Of a stretch of DNA of 64,000 nucleotides, positions 30,682-42,600 are shown piece by piece. The translations under genes and the position numbers were made by a program. The notes beneath the pieces are model-generated. The model saw nothing but the letters and a program-made list of their open reading frames with translations, was not told the DNA's origin and searched no databases. The stretch's first letter is position 1, and every line of letters begins with the position of its first letter. The stretch is from assembly GCF_037126465.1 (NCBI RefSeq), contig NC_088206.1, forward strand, positions 26,600,790 through 26,664,789. Direction: 5' to 3'. The DNA is from Ornithodoros turicata (lineage: Eukaryota > Arthropoda > Arachnida > Ixodida > Argasidae).

Positions 30682-33600
30682 GTAAGCCTTACCCTAAAAC
30701 TATAAGTGAATGTCGCATTAGTAAGCTTCTCTGCTTGTGGTGTAGCAATGACTCCAATCATTGACACATGCCTACAGAAATATGCGTAAAACGCCCTAAA
30801 AGTGTGTTGCAAACAAGTGTAGCTGCATTATCATACTAGTGCATGCGATATAATGCAAATTAATAAAAAATAATTTACTCCTGGGCTTCTTAGAGAACTA
30901 AGCACTCTCTCCTTATGCTGCAGGTAAAATACTATTTGTATGTGGTGTTTTGACTTCTGAAGTGAACTCAATTTTTCTTGTCTTTGTCCAGCTGGGATAT
31001 TGCTGCACAAAAAATAGGGAAAAAGAAGCGGTTTCCCACATCCACTATATACGTATCAGTAAAGAGCAGGGAGAAAATTGGGAGAGAGTCCCTGAAATAG
31101 CGCATGATAAGGCACTTGATCTGAAACAACGTTGAAACTTGGACTATTTGGTATATTAGTCGTTATGAATTTGTACATTTTAATATTTCTACAAAATATC
31201 CATTATTTGTTAGTGATGCAACCCGATGCTGGGTAAAAAGGACCAAACAAACAGACAAACAGAATGGGAACAATCCGGGGTAGGTTGTACCAACTCATGA
31301 TTTGACACACTGCAGCAAGAAGACAAGGATGAGTGTTAGAATGAAGTGAACAGGATTATTGAAGTCCTCTTTACTTCGTTCGAACCCCCCCCTGTTCTCC
31401 AATTCTTCCTGTTGTCCTCTCTCCATCTGTCCACGTCTGTACCTCGCTCATAGCCACAACTGCTTCGTGGCGCTAACACATAACTAGAAAAAAACTTCGT
31501 TCTAACACTCACCCTTGAATTCTTGCTGCAGTGCATCAAATCATGACAAACACAAGACGTGGTAGCCAGACCTCGCTACCATAAGCGTACTGGAGTAGCC
31601 GGCCCAATGTAGAGTTGGGCCAACATCTCCATATTTTTCTTTTTACCAACCAACCAACCAATAAGACATGCACTGAGTGAGTGATTAGAAAATTGATGTT
31701 TGCATATCGTTTCACCACCACATGCGTACTAAGTATAGAGTTTATTCTCTGACGTCATCCCTCCAGAGGGCACTAGCTTCGAAAAAGCGAAACCGCCGTC
31801 ATGATGTAGGCCTTCCGCAAGGAAGGCCAGTTGCCGAGTTTCCCTGGGCGAGTAGCTACTGCTGGCAGAGCGGAAGGCATATGTGAGGGCCTTATGGTCA
31901 GTGAAGATTGTGAACGGGCGCCTATCCAGAAAATGCCGAAAGTGCTTCACGGCAAGGTACGCGGCCAGGAGATCGGGTCCGAAAGTGCTGTACCGTTGTT
32001 CGGGAGGTTTGAGGGCTTTGGAAAAGTAAGCGATCGGGCGCCAGGAGTCACCAATCTGTTGCTGGAGGACTGCACCAACAGCTGTTCCCGAGGCATCCAC
32101 CATCAGTGAGGAGGGAGCATCGTGCTTCGGGTGGAACAAAAGAGTGCAAGCCGCAAGATCGGCCTTGATCTTGGCGTAGGCTTCATCGGCGTTGGCATTC
32201 CAGGAGAAAGGTCTTAATTTTACGTTCGTCTTGGCCAGGAGAACTTCCAGCGGGAGGAGGGTGGCGGCACAGTGCGGAAGGAAGAGCCGATAAAAATTAA
32301 TCAGACCAAGGAAACGGCGGAGCTGGCGGATGGATGTAGGCTTCGGATAATTGGTGATGGCATGACCTTGTTGGCGAGTGGTGCGATGCCGGCGGGAGAG
32401 ACTATGTGTCCAAGGAACTCGATGGATGAGACGCCGAATTCGCACTTCTGAAGGTTCACTCGAGGCGTGCGAAAAGCTGTCGAAGGTGTTGAACGTGCTC
32501 TTCGGGACTCGTGCTCGCAACCAGTATATCGTCCACGTAGGCGAACACGAATGGGAGGCTTTGGACGACGGAATCAATGAACCTTTGAAAGGTTTGAGCC
32601 GCGTTGCGGAGCCCGAGGAGCATACGCGGGAACTCAAATAGACCGAAGGGTGTTGTTATAGCGGTCTTCTTGATGTCTTCGGCGGCGACAGGGATCTCTT
32701 GGTACGCCTTCATGAGGTCGATGTTGCTGTAAAGGCGCGTGCCGTGCAAATTCACCGTGAAATCCTGCAACCGGGTTAAAGGATATCGGTCTGGGACGGT
32801 GACGAGATTTAGGGCACGGTAGTCCCCACATGGTCGCCAGTCGCCGGTCTTTTTGGGCACCATGTGTAACGCAGAGAACCAATTGCTGGAGGTTGGCCTT
32901 GCGACGCCGATGGAGAGCATATGGTCGAACTTTGCTCGAGCGATCTTTAGCTTTTCAGGAGCAAGAGGACGGGCGCGGAAGAAGATGGGTGGTCCTGTCG
33001 TCTCGATGTGGTGAACAACATCATGGATAACGGGTCGGTTCCAGTCGGGTGGTTGCGTGAGAGATGGAAATTCCTTAATGACGGCAGCGTAAGGAGACGA
33101 TAGGGCAGAAATGGGCACGCCCGGTTCAGAGGAGACTGTTCGACGGAAAGGGCTTGGACAGACAGATGGGTCAAGGTGTGCACCAAACGCTTGAGAGCAA
33201 CGTCCACAGCGAGATTGAAACGGTGAAGAAAATCCGCGCCCAGGATAGCCTGCTTGACGCCAGCCACGAGGAACAGCCACTGAAAGTTTCGGCGAAGGCC
33301 GAGGTTCAGCGTGGCGGACTGCTGTCGGAAGACGGGTATGCCGGTGTCGTTGACAGCTGTGAGGTGGAAAAGCGGGGGCCTGCGGCGGTCCGCGGGAGAG
33401 GCAGGGAGTACGCTCAGGTCGGCGCCGGCATCGACGAGAAACCATTTAACATGTTGTTCATCGACTACAGGAAATACATAAACTCTCGAGTCTGAATTAT
33501 TCCATAAAACTAAGAAACAATCAAATGCAAAACCATGTTGCTTTTAAACTTGAAATGTAAGACTAAAGTAACGTGTACGGTATGATTTTGGCGCGCCCCG

Positions 33601-36600
33601 GCGCCCGCCGCCCAATCAGGCTTTCGGCTGACTCCGGGGGCGCCAGTTTTAAAAAGAAACTGTGGGACTGTGGTGAAGAAAGGCAGGAGGCAGCAAAGTA
33701 GAGAGCCACAGTTTATTGGGGCAGCGCGATCAGTGGCTACCAGGGAACTCATCTGACTGGCGCCGAATGCCAGGGAAGCGCATGTTGTTGTTGTTGCTCC
33801 TCGAGCGGGATGGCGCTTATCCGCAAGGGATATTGGCCAGGACTAATGAGGTGCGGTCATCAGGATGGTAAAAACGAGTTAGAACCGGTTAGAGCTGGAG
33901 ATGAATGAGATGATACTATGGAGAATAGCGCGGTCCCTAACGCCGTTATGGGAGGCTCCAAGAGATAGCAGAGATGTCAGGAAGAGCGGAGCACCGATGG
34001 AGAGAAGAGGGGGAACGAGAAGACGACGACGAATGGTGACATAGGAGGGGCAATCAAGGAAGAAGTGATGGATGGTCTCGTCTTGACCGCAGTGCGGGCA
34101 CGCAGGTGACGATTCGAGGCCAGCACGGTGAAGATAGATGTTTAATGGGAGGGAGAGGCACCGAGCGCGCGTTACAGAAGTTTCGGTCTCACGGCAGCAG
34201 CAATGCTCAGGTTTCCAACTGAATGAGAGGTGCTCATAGCCAGGACGTTGAGGGCGACGCCGCAAGAGAGAAAGGAAACGTCTGTAGCGCGCCCGGACGA
34301 TGTCACCAATTGGAGGAAGGATATCCAGGATTGGTCCAGAGAGTGCCATATTAGCCAGGGTGTCAGCGGCTTCGTTGAGCGGGAGACCGCGGTGGCCAGG
34401 AATCCAGGTGATAAGGAGATGGGAGATGTGGCTAGGTGCAAAAGCAACTAAGGTGGCGAGCAAGGTGCTTGTGGGGCTCTCAAGGGAGGAAATCACAGAA
34501 AGAGTCAGAGAGGAGAAGGAGCGCCATTTTGAAAGCAATGGGAACCTTCAGCAGCGCTAGGAGCATGGCCAGAAACTCACTGTGATAGACCGGTGTGTAG
34601 TCAGGGAGGCGAACGGCACATGCGAGTCGAGCTGGGGAATGACAATGCCAACACCCGCTCGTTCCGCAGAGACAGATGCGTCCGTGGCGATGATCAGGTG
34701 ATTGGGAAAGTGAGACATGTGATTGACAAGTTCTGCTTTCATGTAACTGAGAAGGGCATGTTTGGCATCAGAATAAAAGATGCTGAGAACCTGGACAGAG
34801 ACTGGCGCGGAAGGCACAACCGGCTGGGGGACATGGGCAAGCGAAACGTTCAGCAGCGACAGGACAGATTGGGCAAATAGCAACTGGGGAATATTGGATC
34901 TGCGTCACCGCCTGCTAGTCCAGGAACCCAAATCTCTGAGTGATTCAATGTGGTGAGAAGCGAGAGGGCTCTGTGCCAGAGAGAGGAAAGTGCCCACTGT
35001 TAAAAGATGAAAGCGGGCTTTCAGTGGGAGCACACCAGCCTCAAGATACAGGGCGTCGCTTGCAGTATACTTGGGGAGACCGAGACACATGCGGAGCGCT
35101 TTCCTCTCTAAGACGAACAGCTTGCTTATCCGGTAGTCAGGAAGATGAGAGAAGAGGACACAGCCATATACGAGGATGGGACGGACAGAGCAACGATAGA
35201 CATAAAGGAGGGCATTCCTGCGCATACCAACACGAACGCTGGAGCAACGCTGGACGCAACCCAGAGGCTCTTCTGCTGATGTGGTCAATGTGGCGGCCCC
35301 AATTCATCCTGTGATCATACCACACGCCCAGATATTTGAGAGACTCGCCTTGGTTGATGCGGTCATTGCCTATCAAAAGATTGATGCTGGGCAACACCCC
35401 ACGGAAGCCCACAGGCGGAAATAGCAGCACCGCACATTTCTGGACCTTAATATTCAGATGAACGGATCTGGTCCAAGTCACAATAGTGTCGATGTACTTC
35501 TGGGTCAGCGTGTACAACAAGTTAAGCGATGAGGTCGAGGTGAAAAAGGCGATGTCATCTGCGTAAGTGATGGTCAGAATATTAGCGTCCAAGGGAAGGG
35601 AGCTCATGAGTATGTTGAAGGGCAGTGGGGAAAGGACAGAACCTTGAGGGCACCCCTCTAAACAGCTGTTGGCGGGAAGAGACGCGGTGGCTGTCCGAGC
35701 ATTGAAAAGATCTTCAAGAGAGAAAATTCCTGTCCCAGGAGAGAATATAAGCAGGGGTACGAACAGCACACAACATGTGCAGCAGAACGCGGTGCTCAGT
35801 GCTGTCGTATGCCTGTGCTATGTCTAATGTCACAAGAGCTGAGAAATCCCCATCCTCCGGTGCGCGGCGTATTTGGCTCTCGAGGTTGACGTGGCCCATC
35901 CAGACGGAACAACGCTGACGGAAGCCTATCTAGCTACAGTTGTAGATGTTATTGGACTCAACAAAATCAGGCAGCCGGCGGTGAATCACTCGCTCCACAG
36001 TCTTGCACAGGACAGACGTTAGCGCGATCGGCCGAATATTGTCAATGGCAAGGCCCTTGGACGCAACCTTCTTCAACAGGATAACCCTTGCAACTTTCCA
36101 GTCAATGGGGATCCTGACGAACTCAGAGAGGTGTTGACAATGTCAAGCAAGACGTTGGGGTGAGCAGACCACAGAAATTTCATCATTCGAGCAGATACGC
36201 CATCCGGGCCGGGAGCAGATGAAGGGAGCGCACGGATAATGCAGTCCAATTCGTCCCATGCGACTGCTACGAATCCAGGATATGGCGATACTGAGGGGGG
36301 AGGAGGAGGAGGAGGAGGTAGGGGAACAGTGTTACTGAAACGCGCGGCGAGGCCCTTGGCTACATCTTCAAGACGAGACATGGCGTCTGCATCGGATAAA
36401 ACATGGAGCTCACGAGGTGAACATGAAGACTGGCTCCGGAAAAACGAGATGTGCCGGTGAAGATCCATCCGTTGTTTCGGGAGAGATAGGAACGAATTGT
36501 GTTCGTTGTGAAATGCACGTTTGGAAGAAGAGACAGTCCTCTTGAAAGTGACATGTCTCGGATTCCCGAATCTCGAATCCCTGCCTAGGATTTGAGGATT

Positions 36601-39600
36601 CGCGGGTTCGTTTGCCCCATCCCTACTCTTTAGAGATTTGTCAATGTTGAAAACATGGAAATTCCTTGAATATGGTACAAATAATATTCAAACAGTACAA
36701 TAACTTTGAAACACCAAATGTACGATGAATGTGATGTGCGTGACGCTGGGCAGTCAAGGTCTGAGGGACCTACATTATGGAAGCAAATCTGCTAGCGACA
36801 GCGGCGCTCTCCAGCGGATGACGTCATGTGAATAAACCCTATAGTACTACATCAAAATTGTACCATTTTAGGCTTTTAGTAACTTCACACTTTTTAATTG
36901 AGCTGTACTGTATTACACTGTTCTATTGTTGGAGTTACATACATATCACTGATGTAAGTGTGGCATTTCTAGGTATCCCAGTCCCAGGATGAACCAGACA
37001 AGCCTTTTGCTCTGGAGTGTGAGGCCCAGGGCAACCCTGAGCCTACATATCAGTGGACTAAAAACAACAAGGAGTTTGACCACGTGTCGTACGACAACCG
37101 TATCTCTCAACAGCCTCACCGAGGCACACTGCTGTTCAACAAACCAGATGACGTCGACGAGGGTCTCTACCAGTGTCGAGCTACTAATGTGCACGGCACC
37201 TCTGTCTCTAATGCAGTCTTCCTTCGAAAGTCTGGTGAGACATCGGATATAAAACATTGTCTTTTTTTTCATCTTTGGTGATGCAGCCGAAGAGTTCGGT
37301 CACGTCTATACTTCATATTTTTATGTCATAGTGGCAGTACTCGTGCCACCACTTTTAATCCTTCTACTGTGGGATTTAATCCTAAGTCCTCACATCCTTT
37401 CTGCATTCACCTCATGAGTTTATAATCAATGGGTGCGTTAAGTATCTGCTCCCTTACTCCTTCTCGGGCGCTCCGAATTTCGTGCTCCTGGAGCAGCTAT
37501 TAAACGGCACTTGGAGGCTTGAACACGCTAGCTCTGCTGCCGTCTCTCCCTTTCTCTTTTTTCTACTTTCTCTCTACTCTGCTGCCACCCCATGTCCTGT
37601 ATTTTCTTTCTTCGCTTTCGTGGAGAGGAGGGAAGAGGTCCCGTGACGGAGCACGATATCCCTTTTTCGTGCACCCTCCAAAAGCTGGGGCGTGAAGAAC
37701 ACGTTCATGTACAAAACTCGCAGTACGAGCTTAACCACTTAACGGTAGGAGTGTCAAACACTCGGGCTCCGGAGAAGCCACTAATAAACCAACATTGTCT
37801 TGGAAATTCACATGCTACTGCGAAGGCGAGCATCTGGAGGTGCAGCGAGCGGACTGACTGATTGGGATTGCGTAGCAATAGCTTTTGGTTATTACTTGCT
37901 TATAAGTAGGGCCGTCAAAACGTAATATACCTTCTACATTGCACCATATGACAAGCTCAGTACATTGGACAAACCTGCACATCATTCAGAATTCGCTTCA
38001 ACAACCACAAGTCCCATACCAAAACAAAACCGGAGCTTCCGCTATCTAGGCGCATGGCCCTTCCAGAACATGCCATCGAGAAACTCTCTATTGCCATATT
38101 ACAATCGGGATTCAAGAGCGATAGGGATCGTGAAATGAAGGAATCCTTTTTAATACATAAATTCAATCCGGCCCTAAACGAACACCCGGGATCGCTGTCC
38201 ACTGTGAAAAACATGAAGAAATAATAACGCCTACAACACAACAAGAAGCTACACCCGTTTACGCGACGCAAACGTGTCCTTTCCACACAAATGCTTCTTA
38301 GGGAAAGTCCGCCTCCCCCCGAAACCCCCACCCACGTGCGAAACACACTCGACAGGACCCCGCACACAGAATTTATGACCTCCCTTCGGCGACATCAACG
38401 CACTGCGATTTCCCTTCCCCCACTGCTGTCGAAGAACACGAAAGTGAGTGTTTTCTGTTTGACCAACTCATTATATCTTTTCACTTGAAAAAGAACGGTC
38501 CACCGTTCGAAACGTCGTGTCTACGTAATTTCAAAATGAATTAAATGAAGTCATCTAAAAATATTCCTTTGATGGTGCTCTGTGCGAACTTATTTCTTCT
38601 GTGTATATATATAATAAGGGAAAAAAAGCCATTGTATGTATATATCATGTATATCATGTATTACATGTGTATCGCTCGCTGAGCGACCCCTGGTTTGCCA
38701 ATTCCGAACGATGCGCAGCTACCCAGAGCTGACGAGCCGCGAACACGGCGAAACACGTGTCCTCTGGTGCTGTCGCATCGTTCCATGAGTATCTCTCTCC
38801 CAGTGTCCCAGCTAAATGCGAACAGATCTTTTCAAAATATATACGAGTATATCACTTTTTTCGAGATAAAGTCAGTTGCAATATAGCATATGCTGAAGGG
38901 CACTCCTTCGGAGGGCACCAGCAAACTCCTAAGGCAATGTCCTAATTACCTTTCAATAATTTGCTTTTTAATTATAAAAGCTACGAAGTTGTCCCAATGA
39001 GAACATGTGATCTCTTCGGTCACCTGATACCGTAGCCGTTTTCAGAACCAAAATCCGTCCGATAGATCGTCCGCAAAAAATTCGTGAAGGAACACCATTT
39101 TTTTATTTATTTTGTTGATTGCGCTTCTCCAGAGACGCGTCTTCTCTTCACTCCCGGTGTGAGAGGGTGAAGGAGCACAATGCCGCCTCATGCGTCGAAT
39201 ATTAGCTTTAACTTGCGGAAACAAAACAAAAACAAGTGTATCGGGTGACGCTATAGGAACTGCCCTTTCTTGGGTTGCATTTTCTGTTTTCTTTTAATCT
39301 TTTTCCAGGACGCAAGAGGCGATAGTGGCTCTTTCACCCTCTCACATTTGGGGTGAAGGAAAGACGCGTCTCCGAAGATGCGCAATGAACAAAATAAAGC
39401 AAAAATGGTGTTCCTTCACGAATTTTTTGCGGACGATCTATCGAACGGATTTTTGTTCTGAAAACGGCTACGGTATCAGGTGACCGAAAGGACCAGATGT
39501 TCTCATTGGGACAACTTCGTAGCTTTTATAAATAAAAAGTTAATTATTGAAAGTTAATTAAGACATTGGCTTAGGAGTTTGCTGGTGCCCTCTTAATGAG

Positions 39601-42600
39601 TACCCTTCAGGATATGCTATATTGCAATTGATTTCATCTCGAAAAATGTGATATATATGTAGAAAGAAGACAGATGAAGAAAGATGACACCATATCACGT
39701 AAAATCATGGCACGGATCTCGTGATTGAGATTCTTCCGTCATCTTCATATTCATTAAACGTTTTGCAGTTCCCTTGAGCAGACGTCTTCTCTTCTTGTTA
39801 CAATATATATTTAAAGAAAATCTGTTCGCATTTAGCTGGGACACCCTGTATACAGGGTGTCACAGAAAACGTGTCATTGAATTTTAATAAAAAAACTACG
39901 CTACATAGAATCATGCGGTCAACGGCATTTGTTCTAATTAGGGGTTTGCCCCCTCCTGATGTGCATGTCATGTAACCTAAGTTTAATTCTGTAAATTTTT
40001 GCGAACTCAACTCGGAAATTTGCCAAGTAAAGGTCACTTTTTTACCCCACCAATGTGAAAAGCGTGCCGAATTTACTCAAATTAATGATAATTGACAGGA
40101 ATATTGAGGAGCTATCGTATCGGAAAAAATAGCCAAAAATCATGCTGTACGGAGCTCGCAGAGAATAGCGCGCGAGAATTTTCACCGAAATCATTGTCAG
40201 TCCGACGAAAGGAAGTTGGAAACCAAGCCCACACCGGCATGGTAGGAAGAGATAACACCATGGAGGAAGGAAACGCAGGAGCGGCCCTTCCAACTTTTTT
40301 CCATTGGAACGAGCGTGCCAGCCTGAGCATTGCATTCTGGGATGCTCCTGTCTACCACGCGACCGCTCACGTGACCACAAGAGCATGCGCATGCCAGCTG
40401 CCAAAGCAGACGACGGGAGTCGTGGTTGTCAGTGATATCCTCGTTGCAATGAACGCGCGCGAGCAGTTTTATTTCTGTGTGTTCGGAGGTTTATTCTTCA
40501 GTTTACTCTTCTATTACAAGACCAGTCACGGTCTGCAGGACAAGCATGGAGGACTAGAAACATCATTCAGCGACGTTTGTGTGACGACGAGGCCACGTTT
40601 TGCCTGTTTGTTGCTGAAGTCGTAAAGAATGCCATTAATCAAACTTGTACAACAATGGAGGAGATCAAATGAACCTGCAGCTGTAGCACAGCGCCAGCTT
40701 GCAAACGAACGATTCATGATGACTGTCTCACACACAGTGGCGTAGCCACGGGGGGGCTAGGGGGGGCTCGAGCCCCCCCCCCCTACCTGCCACGGGCCGA
40801 CCCACGCAAACCGTGCAAATCCGAGGAGAAAATTCTATATGAGCGGGGAGGGGGGACCAATGTGACGATCGCGAAAGTTCTTGCAGTTCCTGGTGTCTAT
40901 CTACATGTTTAAATGATTTTCAAAGTATGAGCCTTTCAAAATACTTCCATTCCGGAATCTGGTGATACGGCCTCATGACAGCCTAACCGTAATCGCATTG
41001 TGAACGTTCAAATCAATTATGCTAGAGTTGCATCTCGTATCTTGCGGTGTGCCCAAGTATGTGGTTGCGCACCCAGTATCAGCGGGGGAGGGGTCGGAAC
41101 TGGGGCTGGTATTCGTGTCGAGCCCCTCCCCCTACCTTGGAGGTCTGGCTACGCCACTGCTCACACACACGGGGGCACGAAACAACCGATCAAGTACGTA
41201 CTTACGAATGAAACCTTATTCCCGTGACAGAGCTGCTATCCGTTGAACGACAGCCGTAGCCGTTGTAAGAACACGTTAACACAAGGTTGTTTCAGCAATG
41301 GTGCTCACATTTTAAGAGTAAATGACTTTGGAAAGGCATAAAAGCATGGAAAACAGCGCGAGCAACATAGGGTTGCTAAAACGAAACTTTAGGGAGGATC
41401 ACGTGGTGGACAGGAAAGAATGGCGGTTTTGACACGAGTGACCGCCAGAGGGGTCCCACGGAAATCTGTTCGAAACGGCCGCTCCTGTGTTTCCTTCCTC
41501 CATGGATAACACTGACAGAGCTTATCGCGTCCGGCCTCGGCTGGGACCGTACCTTCCCTCTCCCAATTTCAGGAACTGTCACTTTTTCTACTATCACTCT
41601 GTGGGCTGGGTTTCCAACCTCCTTTCGAGTTCGAATCCTGCTACCTCTTGCCTCGTGAGTCGCTGACTCTTGCCAACTGCTTCGCTTTCTACCACAAATT
41701 GCACCGACTTCGTTTGTTTAGTGTACCTCTTGACTTTGCCTAACGGCCACATCACATGTGACCGTTACAACGCGGCGCGCACTGTTATCTGACCTAATCC
41801 GTGCATTCCACTTAAAGTTCAAACATAATCTGAAAATACCCGCTTCAAAGGCACCCCAATCAACAATACAACACAGAATACACCGACAACCAAACAGCAC
41901 GATGCAGCGAGCCGCTCGGACAAGCTACACGATCCGATGGGCACGGCGCAGCTGTTGCTCGCCTCCGTTCGAGACCCGGAACCGTAATCCTTGCAGTGTC
42001 ATACTAAACTCAGATGGTCTAATGACCTGTAGTTCAACAAAAGACCTGCCCAAAGGACACGAAAGCTACCACAACTAACTCCAACCGCCATAGCTGGAGA
42101 ACACAGAGTAAACAGCACACTGTTGTCAGACCTACCGTAGCGAAGCGTTATAACCTTGATGGCCACTACACCTTTTTCCCACCAATCCTCCAAATTACAC
42201 CCTGCAGAGTGAGACATATACACATTACACCCATTTCACACCAAAAACACGGTGTATTCTTTTCCTTCTGGGTGTAATAGGGGAGTACAGCAACTGATAC
42301 ACCACAAATATATCCCAATTACACCTAAAAGGGAGTTTTATTTTTTGGAATGTACTGTATTGAGTATGACCATGAGCATTGCCGCAAAAACGCAAACAGC
42401 GTTTCAACACAAGGATGCCACACTTGTGCATGAAGACATACCTAAAGTGAAATAATATGCGACATCTTTATTACAGGAAAGACACGCATCACCCTACCTC
42501 CCGAAAGCCATGAGGTCGCAGCTGGCAAAAGTTCGACATTCCGCTGTGGAGCAGAGGCTGACCCTAGCCTGGAACTCAAGATAACGTGGCTCTTTAATGG

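Noticed and set aside
33590..33782. A complete LTR retrotransposon next to the LINE tail
   Set aside because: Only one LTR-like segment with an uncertain primer site is present. No partner LTR or coding region was found.
38481..38517. An active hammerhead ribozyme
   Set aside because: The CUGANGA core is replaced by CTTGAAA and outer stems are not convincing. Only the stem II/GAAAC part is kept.
41620..41645. tRNA gene or SINE from GAGTTCGAATCC
   Set aside because: Only a B-box-like motif is present. I see no A box at the right spacing and no cloverleaf.
41925..41990. tRNA-like SINE promoter around CGTTCGAGACCC
   Set aside because: The A box and its spacing to the B box do not fit well enough.
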